A stretch of 64,000 nt of DNA from positions 1-64,000 of the forward strand of contig CAVTJA010000013.1 in assembly GCA_963735005.1 (NCBI GenBank), read 5' to 3'. The notes below the pieces were generated by a model that worked only from the letters and a program-made list of their open reading frames with translations, ran no database searches and had not been told where the DNA came from. The position numbers and the translations under genes were made by a program. Origin of the DNA: WTKG01 sp963735005 (lineage in GTDB: Bacteria; Actinomycetota; Actinomycetes; Actinomycetales; Demequinaceae). Shown one piece after another: positions 45,494 to 54,948 of the stretch. Numbering within the stretch: the stretch's first letter is position 1; the number at the start of each line of letters is the position of its first letter.

Positions 45494-46759
45494 ATGAAGA
45501 AATCAGCTGGATACGAGTCCGTTTCCGTCCCCGAAGACCGCCTTGACGACTTCTTCGAGGTGGTTCAGTGGGCTTTCGTGGGCGAATGGTGGCGCGAGGA
45601 TCGCCATGCCTACGTGGCCGCGCTGCCCACTGATCGGGCCCGCGCCGTGGCCGTCACCGACCCATCGCGAGGCGAAGTTGGCACGCTGGCTGGCGTCCAC
45701 GCGAGCTTCGGCACAGACATGGTGGTGCCGGGTGGCCGACGGGTCCGTACCGCGGGACTGTCGTGGCTGGGTGTGCACCCCGCGCATCGTCGCCGGGGCC
45801 TCATGACCACCATGATCCACGACCACTTCGAGCGCAGCCTCGCCCGCGGCGAGCACGTCAGCGTGCTGTACGCGATGGAGTCCGAGATCTATTCGAGGTT
45901 TGGCTACGGCATGGGATCGCAGACGGTTCGCGCCGAGATCCCGCGCGGCCCCCGCATGTGGAAGGTCGACGGCGTCGACGAGCTGACGGTGCGCCTTGAG
46001 CGCGCGGACTTCGACAAGCACGACCAAATCGTCTCCGACCTCCAGGCGCAGCTGACGCGCCCCGGCACCGTGCTCAACCCGGTGGGCTCGGGACGCAACG
46101 CCCGCTTCACCGACCCGGTGGGCAACCGCAAGGGCATGGAGAAGTGGCGCCTGCTGCTCGTCGAGGACGCTGGCACCCCCGTCGGCTACGCGTTCTTCCG
46201 CCGCAAGGCCGACAGCTCGGTGGGGATTCACGACGGCATCGCCCAGGTCGCTGAGCACGGCTCGCTGACCCCCGCCGCGTCGCAGCGAATGTGGCAGGTG
46301 CTGACGGACTTCGATCTTGTGGGCACCACCACCACCGCGAACCTCGCCACGGACGACCCGCTGCTGTTCCAGCTCAAGGACGCGCGCTCGGCACGGTCAC
46401 GGGTGATTGACAATCTGTGGGTACGGCTGCTCGACGTGCCGCGCGCGCTCGAGGCCCGCGAGTACTTCGCGGACGTCGACGTCACCATTGAGCTCGCTGA
46501 CAAGCACGTGAAGGGCAACGCGGGCGCGTGGCGGCTGCGCGCTTCCGGCGGCGACGCCACGGTCACCCGGGCCGACGACGGCGCGGCACCAGACCTGTCA
46601 ATGGACATCTCGCACCTGGGCTCGGTCTACCTTGGCGGCACGTCCGTCGAGGCGTACAAGGACGCCGGGCTGACGCTCGAGCACCGGGCGGGCGCCGCGC
46701 GCGAGCTCTCCGTCGCGATGACCTCGCCGATCGCACCCCTCGCCAACTGGGACTTCTAG
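45494..46759 (+). CDS. Eis-like GNAT N-acetyltransferase (copy 2)
   Basis: A 421-residue paralogue of the gene at 43667, with the same layout: the acetyl-CoA loop LGVHPAHRRRGLMTTMIHDHFERSLARGE is close to that of copy 1, ESEIYSRFGYG follows, a second GNAT-like domain and an SCP2-like domain with GSVYLGGTSVEAY come next, and a terminal Phe ends the chain. Separated from copy 1 only by rpiB on the opposite strand. Confidence 0.88.
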   Translation: MKKSAGYESVSVPEDRLDDFFEVVQWAFVGEWWREDRHAYVAALPTDRARAVAVTDPSRGEVGTLAGVHASFGTDMVVPGGRRVRTAGLSWLGVHPAHRRRGLMTTMIHDHFERSLARGEHVSVLYAMESEIYSRFGYGMGSQTVRAEIPRGPRMWKVDGVDELTVRLERADFDKHDQIVSDLQAQLTRPGTVLNPVGSGRNARFTDPVGNRKGMEKWRLLLVEDAGTPVGYAFFRRKADSSVGIHDGIAQVAEHGSLTPAASQRMWQVLTDFDLVGTTTTANLATDDPLLFQLKDARSARSRVIDNLWVRLLDVPRALEAREYFADVDVTIELADKHVKGNAGAWRLRASGGDATVTRADDGAAPDLSMDISHLGSVYLGGTSVEAYKDAGLTLEHRAGAARELSVAMTSPIAPLANWDF

Positions 46760-46819
46760 CCCGCACCTGCATCGTCACGGGGCAACCCGCGCGCGCACGC
46801 GCCTGTTAGCATTCCGCGC

Positions 46820-47251
46820 ATGGTTGTCATCGGTAGCGCCTCCGCCACATCGTCCGTGCCGCCCGCGCAGTTCCACGCGCGCTGGTGCGACGTCGAGACG
46901 CACGGCGAGTGGGCGTCGAGCATGGAGTGGCTCAAACTCGACAGCGAGTTTGGCGTGGGCGCCACCGGCACGTCACGCAACCGCGACGGCGTCGAGCACC
47001 CGTTCCGCGTCATCGAGGTGGAGCCGGGCCGCGTGTACGCCGACGCCACCATTCTGGAAGACGCCGAGCTCGTGGTGCGGCACGTCGCGGAGCCGGACGG
47101 CGAGGGTTCGCGGCTCACCATCCAGGCGTGGGTCGCCGGGCCAGAGGAGGAGGAACACGCCTTCGAGATGGGCGACATCTCCTCGGCCCTCCAGGGCGAC
47201 CTAGATTCGCTCGTAGCGCTACTCGAGTCAGGGGGTGCGCGCCACGTCTAG
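46820..47251 (+). CDS. SRPBCC family protein
   Basis: A 143-residue soluble protein with the helix-grip pattern: an N-terminal strand (VVIGSASATSSVPPAQFHARWCD), then HGEWASSMEWLKLDSEFGVGATG, alternating strands and a long C-terminal helix (DISSALQGDLDSLVALLES). It probably binds a small hydrophobic ligand. Its stop lies 11 bp before the M13 peptidase start. Confidence 0.78.
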   Translation: MVVIGSASATSSVPPAQFHARWCDVETHGEWASSMEWLKLDSEFGVGATGTSRNRDGVEHPFRVIEVEPGRVYADATILEDAELVVRHVAEPDGEGSRLTIQAWVAGPEEEEHAFEMGDISSALQGDLDSLVALLESGGARHV

Positions 47252-47261
47252 GCTGGGGTCC

Positions 47262-49256
47262 ATGTCTGCCACTTCCCCCCGTAGCGGGATCGACGCGTCC
47301 ACCTTTTCCCCCAACGTCCGGGCTGCCGACGACTTCTTCAGGTACGTCAACGGCCCGTGGCTCGACTCCCATGAGATCCCCGCGGATCGAGCGGCCGACG
47401 GCTCGTTCCACAAGCTCAGGGACGACGCCGAGGCGCACGTGCGCCAGATCATCACGGAGGCCGGCGCAGATACCCCCTACGGGCGCCTCTACGCGAGCTT
47501 CATGGACACGGCGCGCGTGAACGAGCTTGGCACCCGCCCGCTCGCAGCGGACCTCAACCGCGTCGACGCGGCCGGCACCGGCGACGAGCTGGCCGCCGCG
47601 ATGGGCGCGAACCAGCGCCTCGGAGTCGTCGGCGCCGTCGGCTATGAGGTGTTTGCCGACGCGGACGGCCCTGACCGCAACGTCGTGTACCTGTTCCAGT
47701 CCGGCATCGGGCTGCCGGACGAGGCCTTCTACCGGGAGGACGCCCACGCGGACACGCGCGCGAAGTACGTGGCGCACGTTGACCGCATGGCGGAGCTCAC
47801 GGCGGACATCTTCGGCGGCGTGCGCGGGTTCACGGGTGCGGGCATCCTGGAGCTCGAGACGCAGATCGCGAAGCACCACTGGGACATCGTGAAGTCGCGC
47901 GAGGCAGACCTCACGCACAACCCCACCACGCTGACGAAGCTCGAGGCCGACGCGCCAGGCTTCCCGTGGCGCACGTGGGCCGACGCGATCCACATGCCCG
48001 AGGCCGCATACGACCTGCTGGTGGCGTCGCAGCCGTCGTTCTTTGTGGCGCTGGGCGAATTGTGGCCGGCCGACGGCGACGACTCCCGTCCGTCGCTCGA
48101 CGCGTGGCGCCAGTGGCTGCGGTGGCGCACGGTGAACGGCCGCGCCCCGTACCTGACCGAGGAGATTTCGCGCGCGAATTTCGACTTCTACGGGACGGCG
48201 CTGTCGGGCGCGACGGAGCAGCGCGACCGCTGGAAGCGCGCAGTCGCGTTCGTCGAGGGCGTCATGGGCGAGGAGGTCGGAAAGGCCTACGTCGAACGCC
48301 ACTTCCCGCCCACCCACAAGCAGGAGATGGACCGGCTGGTCGCCAACCTGGTGGAGGCCTACCGGCGCTCGATCGAGTCGCTCGACTGGATGACCGAGGA
48401 CACCCGCGCGAAGGCGCTCGAGAAGCTGTCGCAGTTCACGCCCAAGATCGGGTACCCCGACAAGTGGCGCGACTATTCAGGCCTGGTGGTGTCGGCGGAC
48501 GACCTCGTGGGCAACCTGCGCGCGTCCTGCGCGTTCGACGAGGACTGGGGCTGGTCCAAGATCGGCAAGCCCGTAGACCGCACCGAGTGGCTCATGACGC
48601 CGCAGACGGTCAACGCCTACTACCTGCCGGTTGCCAACGAGATCGTCTTCCCCGCCGCGATCCTGCAGCCGCCGTTCTTCGACGTCGACGCCGACGACGC
48701 TGTCAACTACGGCGCGATCGGCTCGGTGATCGGGCACGAGATCGGGCACGGCTTTGACGACCAGGGCAGCAAGTTCGACGGCCACGGCCGGCTCACCGAC
48801 TGGTGGACGGAGGCGGACCGCAAGGCGTTCATGGAGCGCGCCAACGCGCTCATCGCCCAGTACAACGAGTACGTGCCCGCCCAGCTAGCAGGCCGCGAGG
48901 ACGGCCCGCACAAGGTGAACGGCGCGCTCACGGTCGGCGAGAACATCGGCGACCTCGCGGGCGTCGAGATCGCGCTCAAGGCGTACAAGATCTCGCTTGG
49001 CGACACCTGGGAGGGCGCGCCGGAGCTTGAGGGCCTCACCGCCCTCCAGCGCTACTTCATCGGCTACGCGCTGACCGAGCAGACCAAGCGGCGCGACGAG
49101 GCCGTCATCACCCAGATCAACACGGACCCGCACTCGCCAGAGGAGTTCCGCATCAACGGCATCGTGCGCAACATGAACGCGTGGTACGAGGCCTTCAACG
49201 TGGGCCCGGACGACGCCCTGTGGCTCGACCCCGACAAGCGCGTCGGCATCTGGTAA
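47262..49256 (+). CDS. M13 family metalloendopeptidase (PepO-like)
   Basis: A 664-residue zinc peptidase of the neprilysin family. Zinc ligands His492 and His496 lie in IGHEIGHGFDDQG and the third ligand Glu560 in ENIGDLAGV. Substrate-binding NAYYLPVANEIVFPAAILQPPFF, and the C-terminal GIVRNMNAWYEAF, are conserved. No signal peptide or N-terminal helix is present, so it is cytoplasmic like other bacterial PepO proteins. It degrades small peptides. ATG 47262 is preferred over an in-frame GTG within the upstream gene. Confidence 0.94.
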   Translation: MSATSPRSGIDASTFSPNVRAADDFFRYVNGPWLDSHEIPADRAADGSFHKLRDDAEAHVRQIITEAGADTPYGRLYASFMDTARVNELGTRPLAADLNRVDAAGTGDELAAAMGANQRLGVVGAVGYEVFADADGPDRNVVYLFQSGIGLPDEAFYREDAHADTRAKYVAHVDRMAELTADIFGGVRGFTGAGILELETQIAKHHWDIVKSREADLTHNPTTLTKLEADAPGFPWRTWADAIHMPEAAYDLLVASQPSFFVALGELWPADGDDSRPSLDAWRQWLRWRTVNGRAPYLTEEISRANFDFYGTALSGATEQRDRWKRAVAFVEGVMGEEVGKAYVERHFPPTHKQEMDRLVANLVEAYRRSIESLDWMTEDTRAKALEKLSQFTPKIGYPDKWRDYSGLVVSADDLVGNLRASCAFDEDWGWSKIGKPVDRTEWLMTPQTVNAYYLPVANEIVFPAAILQPPFFDVDADDAVNYGAIGSVIGHEIGHGFDDQGSKFDGHGRLTDWWTEADRKAFMERANALIAQYNEYVPAQLAGREDGPHKVNGALTVGENIGDLAGVEIALKAYKISLGDTWEGAPELEGLTALQRYFIGYALTEQTKRRDEAVITQINTDPHSPEEFRINGIVRNMNAWYEAFNVGPDDALWLDPDKRVGIW

Positions 49257-49283
49257 TCCCGCTCCCTACCGAAAGGCACCCCC

Positions 49284-49622
49284 ATGCAATCCGTCGTCAT
49301 CTTCTTCCTGATGGGCACCGGTTCGCTGTGCATCCTGATGCAGGCCCTCGTGTCTTATTCCAACGGCCGCCCCGTCACCACCGCCAAGGCCGCCAAGGTG
49401 GTCGCAAAGGCGGACGCAGCCAAGTCAGCGACCGCCAAGAGCGCGGCCAAGGCGGAGGACGACCCATCCGGGCGCGACAAGGTGCTCGCGGTCGTCAGCG
49501 ACATCCTTGGCACGCGTGGGCCCGGCGACAGCAAGCTCGGGTTGCTCGGCTTCGCGCTGATGGCGGTGGGTGTGCTGCTCGTCATCGACTTCTCGGTGAG
49601 CGTCAGCTTCTCAACCGTCTAG
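49284..49622 (+). CDS. small two-helix membrane protein, function unknown
   Basis: A 112-residue protein: one helix at residues 3-24, an Ala/Lys-rich charged linker (KAAKVVAKADAAKSATAKSA) and a second helix at about 85-107. GAAAGG precedes ATG 49284. It follows the M13 gene by 27 bp and may be co-transcribed. The Lys/Ala linker resembles the insertion in the first DipZ copy. Confidence 0.7.
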   Translation: MQSVVIFFLMGTGSLCILMQALVSYSNGRPVTTAKAAKVVAKADAAKSATAKSAAKAEDDPSGRDKVLAVVSDILGTRGPGDSKLGLLGFALMAVGVLLVIDFSVSVSFSTV

Positions 49623-50185
49623 CGCGTGGCCCCCAAGTCGGGCGTGCCGGTCACGCTCAACGTGACGTCGCGCGCTACCGCCGCCAACGCAACGCGCAGC
49701 GCCTCGGTGTTGCGCGCGTCGGCCCGGCCGACTGTGCGGAACGTGCGCGTGTGCGCGGGGGTCGCGACCACCCAGCGCGTGAACGTCCACGCGCCGCTGT
49801 AGCTGGAAAAGGGCCACTGCACAGACGGATCTACTCGCACGGTCACTTCGTCGGCGGCGGCGATGGTCAGCCCTCGCCGGAAGAAGAGCCCCCGAAAGGT
49901 ACCTACGCGCGCGGCACCGTCGCGATCGGCGAGGTACAGCCACGGTAGCCACCCGAAGGTCATTGCGAGGTGCCAGCACGTGATGACGAGCACCATCGCG
50001 ACGACGACGAGCCCCGCCACACCGGCTCCGTTAATGCCTGCGTCGTACGGTCCGGTCGAGTTCAGAACCCACACCGCGGTCGAGAGCAACAACGCGAAAA
50101 CCACGAAGAACTCGCCCAGGATGTAAGTCCACCGCCCCACGTCTCGGATCTGGGTAGGGGGCGCCAGTGTGAGGATCGCTCGCAT
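49619..50185 (-). CDS. membrane protein, function unknown
   Basis: A 188-residue protein with two transmembrane helices (about 20-42 and 53-77), then a beta-rich cytoplasmic domain (EVTVRVDPSVQWPF, WTFTRWVVATPAHTRTF) that may be PH-like. ATG 50185 is the most likely start; longer open frames on this strand overlap the gene at 50264. Its stop overlaps that of the convergent small membrane protein. Confidence 0.65.
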   Translation of the reverse strand: MRAILTLAPPTQIRDVGRWTYILGEFFVVFALLLSTAVWVLNSTGPYDAGINGAGVAGLVVVAMVLVITCWHLAMTFGWLPWLYLADRDGAARVGTFRGLFFRRGLTIAAADEVTVRVDPSVQWPFSSYSGAWTFTRWVVATPAHTRTFRTVGRADARNTEALRVALAAVARDVTLSVTGTPDLGATR

Positions 50186-50263
50186 GGATTTCACAATACT
50201 GGCAAGCACTCGGTTTGTGCCGCCACGTACGCGGCCGCGAGCGGCGCACGACACAATGGCCAC

Positions 50264-50941
50264 ATGACCTTCACCGGATACCCGCACGGCCTCGGCCTGC
50301 TCGACGACATCGGCCGCGCCACTCAGGACAGCTTCCGCGGCCTGCAGGCGGACTGGGAGAAGGACTTGCTGCGCCCGACGCGGGATCTCGTGGACACCAT
50401 CGGGCCGATGATTGGCAAGCGGATTTCGCGCAAGATCAAGTATGTGTCGCGCGCACCGGGCTCCATCTCGCCCATCCACCGCGACCTGCGCTTCGCGCCG
50501 CCGGGGACGCCGCCGTACAAGGATCACCTGATGCTGAGCTTCTGGGATGGGCTCGACCGCAAGACCGCGCCGACGCTGCGCGCACGCATCTCGAACAACG
50601 GCGTGGGTTTCTCCACGGGGGCAAGCTTTGACGCCGCCGCGCTCGAACGCTACCGCGCCGCGCTGCTGACCCCGCGCGGCGTCGAATTCGCGGACGCCCT
50701 CGCGGCGCTCGGCAACCGCGTCGAGATGTCGCTCGCGGAGCCCAAGCTCAAGAACCCCGCCGTGGCCGTGCCCCAGGACTCCCCCGTGCGCGAGCTCCTC
50801 AAGCACAAGACGTTCCAGGTGCGCTTCATCGCGGCCACGGAGCCGCCCGCGCGCTCGCCCGAGATGGCCGAGTGGATGGTCGCGAACTTCGAGCAGCTGA
50901 CGGCGGTCCACAAGTGGCTCCTCACCGTGACGCAGGGCTAG
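50264..50941 (+). CDS. DUF2461 family protein
   Basis: A 225-residue soluble protein of the DUF2461/TIGR02453 type: the early helix NxxxxWxxxxxxxY region (ADWEKDLLRPTRDLVDTIGP), IHRDLRFAPPGTPPYKDHLMLSFWDG (the conserved R-F-S-KxPY-like block) and a late helix (FEQLTAVHKWLL). Function unknown. Convergent with the next gene. Confidence 0.75.
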   Translation: MTFTGYPHGLGLLDDIGRATQDSFRGLQADWEKDLLRPTRDLVDTIGPMIGKRISRKIKYVSRAPGSISPIHRDLRFAPPGTPPYKDHLMLSFWDGLDRKTAPTLRARISNNGVGFSTGASFDAAALERYRAALLTPRGVEFADALAALGNRVEMSLAEPKLKNPAVAVPQDSPVRELLKHKTFQVRFIAATEPPARSPEMAEWMVANFEQLTAVHKWLLTVTQG

Positions 50942-50945
50942 GCGC

Positions 50946-52058
50946 TCACGGCCGCTTCGGCTCGGGAAACTGTTCCACGCTCACTAGCACCCCAAAGTGC
51001 CCAAGCTCGCGCACGGCGCGTTCTACGTCGGCCCGATCCGGTGCGAGGTCGACACGGAATCCAGTGCGGCCAGCGGGCCCTTCGAGCCGCCAGACCACCC
51101 GGCTCGGTAGAGACTTGACGGCGATGCGCTCGACGCGAAGCTGCACAGTGTCGCCAGACTCCGCGACCAGCCCGCGCCCGCGGAGGACCTCCGTCAGCGA
51201 CCCGACGCGCACCGTCACGCCCTCGGATTTCACGTACGCGTAGCCCACCAACCCCACGTGCTTGGCTGCGGTCCAGAGTGCCCGGACACCCATTATGAAC
51301 ACCACCACGCCCAGCCACACCTGCAATAAAACTCCTCCGGCCAAGGTTTCACCCACTCCAAACGGACCGGCGAACACGACGCTCACGGCGATCGCCAAGA
51401 GCCCGCCGACGTAGTCGTAGTACGCGGCACCCATCACTCGTCGGCCCACTCGGCTTGAGATGAGCGGTTTACGCGTGCCGCCCACGGTGGCCACGGTAGC
51501 GTCGGCCCGCGCGGGACCCGCCGATGGCACCTTGGAACCGGTGTCGAGCACGTCGGGCGTTGCCCCAGCTGCTTCGAGCATCTCCACGACCCGAACGATC
51601 ATGGCGGGGGGCGGGTAAAAGCTCAGCTCAAAACCGCGGGTGTCGCTCGGGCCGGACAGCCTCCACACGGAGCCGTATTTGCCGTCGCGCTCTTTCGTGC
51701 GGGTCACCTCGACGGTAACGCGGTCCCCCGGCACGAACGTGACACCCTGCCGCTGGTGGACGTCGTCGCCCGCGCCAACGCGCAGTTTCTTTCCCGACGT
51801 CACGACCCTGAGCACCGCCACGCGGCCCGAGACCATTCGGCGAGAGCGATCGTGGGTGACAAAGGTGATGAGCAACCATGCGGCGGATATTGCGCCCGCG
51901 TAGAGCAAGAGCTTGCCCACGAGACCTCCCACGACGGCCGCCGCGACAAAGGCCGCGACCGCCAACGCGGCGAACACCCACATAGACAATCGCTTCGACA
52001 CGCGAACCGCCTCGAGCTGGGCTCGCTCTTCGGGTAGCACTGCGACTCCTAGGTCCAT
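50946..52058 (-). CDS. membrane protein with two repeated beta domains, function unknown
   Basis: A 370-residue protein with an internal duplication. Each half has two transmembrane helices followed by a beta-rich domain with the pattern DxVxxxVxRxxxxxxxSxxWRLxGPxxxxGF and a helix (IVRVVEMLEAAG; VERAVRELGHFG). The beta parts may be PH-like domains similar in style to the protein at 49619. ATG 52058 with AGG 9 nt upstream is chosen; GTG 52064 is an alternative. No function assigned. Confidence 0.65.
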   Translation of the reverse strand: MDLGVAVLPEERAQLEAVRVSKRLSMWVFAALAVAAFVAAAVVGGLVGKLLLYAGAISAAWLLITFVTHDRSRRMVSGRVAVLRVVTSGKKLRVGAGDDVHQRQGVTFVPGDRVTVEVTRTKERDGKYGSVWRLSGPSDTRGFELSFYPPPAMIVRVVEMLEAAGATPDVLDTGSKVPSAGPARADATVATVGGTRKPLISSRVGRRVMGAAYYDYVGGLLAIAVSVVFAGPFGVGETLAGGVLLQVWLGVVVFIMGVRALWTAAKHVGLVGYAYVKSEGVTVRVGSLTEVLRGRGLVAESGDTVQLRVERIAVKSLPSRVVWRLEGPAGRTGFRVDLAPDRADVERAVRELGHFGVLVSVEQFPEPKRP

Positions 52059-52108
52059 GAACACGAACCTATCGCGATCGGCGCGCGCGCGAAGCGGGCC
52101 TTTGCGGG

Positions 52109-52978
52109 CTAGGCGCTCGCCCGAACGATCAGCTCGGTCGGGAGCACAACTCCCTCGTTGACTTGGGCGCCCGTGGCCAACCCGTAGACCTGGTGCGCGA
52201 GAGCGGAGCCCAACTCGTGAATGGGCTGCCGCACCGTCGTCAGCGGCGGGTTCATGTGCTTGGCGGACGTGATGTCGTCGAATCCGACCACCGCGATGTC
52301 TTCTGGGACGCGCAGGCCCGCGAGCCCGATGGCGTCGATCGCTCCGGCCGCGATGAGGTCGGACCCGCAGAACACCGCATCCACCTTTCCTCCCCGTTCG
52401 AGGATCTCTTTCATCCCACTGACGCCCGCCGCGCGCGTGAAGTCGCCCTGCGCGACGATGGGCTCCACGTCCCTTTCGCTCATTGCCGACAGGTAGCCTT
52501 CAAGGCGATCGATGCCGTCCACGACGTCGTTCGGCCCCGCGATCGTCGCCACGTTGAAGCGCCCAGTGCCAAAGAGGTAGAGCACGGCGTTGCGCGAGGC
52601 GCCCTTGTGATCGACGTCCACAAACGGGATCCCGAAGTCCTCGACGGAGCGCCCGCTCGTGACCACGGGAACGCCCGCGGCCTTGAGCTCTTGCGGGAGC
52701 GGATCGCCGGAGTGCAGCGACGTGATGATCACGCCGTCGACGTGCCCGCTCGTCAAGTAGTCCAGGGTGCGCGCGTAGACCTCGTCGGTAGCGGCGAGGA
52801 GAACGGTCAGGTGCTTCCCTACGCGGCCGAGTTCCTTGGCTGCGCCCTCGATGAGCTGGGAAAGGTACACGTCCTCGGAGATCACCCGCGACTCCGCGAC
52901 CGGAACCACCATGGCGTAGGTACCCGTGATGTGCCGGTCAGCGGCAGTGACATCGTTGTCGGTCATGACACCCAGCAT
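52109..52978 (-). CDS. LacI-type sugar-binding protein lacking the HTH
   Basis: A 289-residue protein matching the effector-binding domain of LacI/GalR repressors: VDGVIITSLHSGDPLPQELKAAGVPVV, FVDVDHKGASRNAVLYLFGTG, IAGPNDVVDGIDRLEGY, FCGSDLIAAGAIDAI, DIAVVGFDDI, LTTVRQP. The usual N-terminal 55-60 residue helix-turn-helix and hinge helix are missing: only about 20 residues precede the first strand, and just 47 bp separate the gene from the ABC transporter stop. It could be a truncated repressor, a cytoplasmic sensor, or an inhibitor of paralogous LacI proteins. ATG 52966 is an alternative start. Confidence 0.82.
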   Translation of the reverse strand: MLGVMTDNDVTAADRHITGTYAMVVPVAESRVISEDVYLSQLIEGAAKELGRVGKHLTVLLAATDEVYARTLDYLTSGHVDGVIITSLHSGDPLPQELKAAGVPVVTSGRSVEDFGIPFVDVDHKGASRNAVLYLFGTGRFNVATIAGPNDVVDGIDRLEGYLSAMSERDVEPIVAQGDFTRAAGVSGMKEILERGGKVDAVFCGSDLIAAGAIDAIGLAGLRVPEDIAVVGFDDITSAKHMNPPLTTVRQPIHELGSALAHQVYGLATGAQVNEGVVLPTELIVRASA

Positions 52979-53025
52979 TACACCGTTCGCGACCTTTGGC
53001 GCTGTGAAATGCGCCGCAACGCGCG

Positions 53026-54948
53026 TCAGCGTGCGGAGTCGACCTGCTGCTTGGCCAGCTCTGAGTACACGCCGCCCTTGCGCAGCAGCGCCGCGTGGGT
53101 GCCGGATTCGACGATGCGCCCGGCATCCACCACGTGGATCACGTCGGCGTCGGCGATCGTGGACAGCCGGTGCGCCACCGTGATGGTGGTGCGCCCCGCC
53201 GCCGCGCGGTCGAGCGCCGCCTGGACCACCTTCTCACTGACCGTGTCGAGCGAACTGGTGGCCTCGTCGAGCAGCAACACCGGCGGGTCCTTGAGCAGCA
53301 CGCGCGCGATCGCGATGCGCTGCTTCTCCCCGCCGGACAGCCGGTAGCCACGCTCCCCAACCACGGTGTCGTAGCCGTCCTCAAACTTCACGATCGCGTC
53401 GTGGATGTTGGCGCCGCGGCACGCGGCCTCAAGCTCGGCGTCGGTGGCGTCTGGCTTGGCGTAGCGAAGGTTTTCACGGATGGTCGCGTGGAACAGGTAC
53501 GTCTCTTGGCTGACGATGCCGACGTGGTCGATCACGCTCTCGTGGGTGAGCCCGCGCACGTCGGCGCCCGCGAACAGCACCTGGCCGCCCGTGGCGTCGT
53601 GCATGCGCGGCGCGAGGTAAAGGATGGTGGTCTTGCCCGCGCCAGACGGGCCGACGAACGCCACGTGCTGGCCAGGCTCGGCCACGAAGCTGACGCCCGC
53701 GAGGGTGGGCGTGCCCGTCTCAGACGCGTCGGGATAACGGAAGGTGACGTCCCTGAACTCGACGCGACCGATGGGGCCGGGCGCGCCCGCGACGTCGGTC
53801 GCGTCCGGCGCGTCGGCCACCCGCGGGGTGAGGTCCATGTACTCGAAGATGCGCGCGAACAGGGCGCGCGAGGTCTGCACGTCGAGCGCCACGCGCATCA
53901 GCCCCATGAGCGGGAATAGCAGACGGCCCTGAATTGCCGTGAACGCGACGATGGTTCCGGCCGTGATGCCGCCCGCGACCACGACGCTGGTGCCGACGCC
54001 CGTCGAGTCGCCGGTGAGGTCGCCAGTGAGGAAGTACCCGGCGGCGAGGTAGATGACTGCGGGGACCGAGGACATGATCGTCATCACCAGCGCGAAGAAC
54101 CACTGGCCGGACATCGCCTGGCGCACCTGGAGGCGAATCTGGTTCGCGTTCTCCTTGGCGTAGCGGTCAGTCTCGAGGCCCTGGCGGTTAAAGGATTTCG
54201 AAAGCAGTATCCCGGACACACTCAGCGTCTCCTGGGTGATGGCAGTCAGCTCGCTCAGGCTCTCCTGGGTGGCCGATGCGATGCGCGCTCGGATCTGGCC
54301 CACGCGCCTTTGCACGACGACGAGCCCCGGCATCACGACTACGGCGATGAGCGTGAGGCGCCAGTCGAGGACGAGCATCGCGGTGACGCTCGCGGCGACG
54401 GTGACGGTGTTGCCGACGATGCTCGTGAAGGTATCCGTGAGGACGCCGGAGACGCCGCCGACGTCGTTCTGAAGGCGCGACTGGATCACGCCGGTCTTGG
54501 TGCGCGTGAAGAACGCGAGGTCCATCGACTGAAGCTTGGTGAATAGGCCGACGCGCATGTCGCCAGCGACCCGGTTGCCGATGTTCGAGGTGAACCACGT
54601 CTGCCACACGCCAAGGCCGGCGTTGGCGAAGTGCACGCCCACCATGAGCGCCACGAGCTCGCCAAGCAGCGCGATGTGGGGCGCGAGCGGGGAGCCGTCC
54701 GCGGCCGCGGGGAACAGGGCGTCGTCGAAGATGCGCCGCACGATGAGAGGCGGAACCACCGTGAGCGCCGACGTCGCGACCACCAGGATGGCGGTCGCAA
54801 TCAGCTTGGGGCGGTACGCCGAGAACAGGCCGACGACGCGACGCCACAGATGCGGGATCTCTGGCGCCGCGGCGTTCTCGGCCTTGACTGCGGCGGCGTC
54901 TCGGCCGCGCGCACTTCCGGCGCGGCCCACGGGGCCGTGGAAACTCAC
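53026..54948 (-). CDS. ABC multidrug/lipid exporter, half-transporter
   Basis: A 640-residue MsbA/LmrA-type protein: six transmembrane helices (about 45-330), then a nucleotide-binding domain with Walker A GPSGAGKTT, Q-loop VSQETYLF, signature LSGGEKQRIAIAR, Walker B VLLLDEATSSLD and H-loop VAHRLST. GTG 54948 overlaps the marR stop by GTGA, so regulator and exporter are translated together. A homodimer is likely since no partner is adjacent. Confidence 0.93.
   Translation of the reverse strand: MSFHGPVGRAGSARGRDAAAVKAENAAAPEIPHLWRRVVGLFSAYRPKLIATAILVVATSALTVVPPLIVRRIFDDALFPAAADGSPLAPHIALLGELVALMVGVHFANAGLGVWQTWFTSNIGNRVAGDMRVGLFTKLQSMDLAFFTRTKTGVIQSRLQNDVGGVSGVLTDTFTSIVGNTVTVAASVTAMLVLDWRLTLIAVVVMPGLVVVQRRVGQIRARIASATQESLSELTAITQETLSVSGILLSKSFNRQGLETDRYAKENANQIRLQVRQAMSGQWFFALVMTIMSSVPAVIYLAAGYFLTGDLTGDSTGVGTSVVVAGGITAGTIVAFTAIQGRLLFPLMGLMRVALDVQTSRALFARIFEYMDLTPRVADAPDATDVAGAPGPIGRVEFRDVTFRYPDASETGTPTLAGVSFVAEPGQHVAFVGPSGAGKTTILYLAPRMHDATGGQVLFAGADVRGLTHESVIDHVGIVSQETYLFHATIRENLRYAKPDATDAELEAACRGANIHDAIVKFEDGYDTVVGERGYRLSGGEKQRIAIARVLLKDPPVLLLDEATSSLDTVSEKVVQAALDRAAAGRTTITVAHRLSTIADADVIHVVDAGRIVESGTHAALLRKGGVYSELAKQQVDSAR

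Noticed and set aside
43667..46759. Aminoglycoside-resistance genes
   Set aside because: Eis-like architecture alone does not show aminoglycoside acetylation; many homologues have other substrates.
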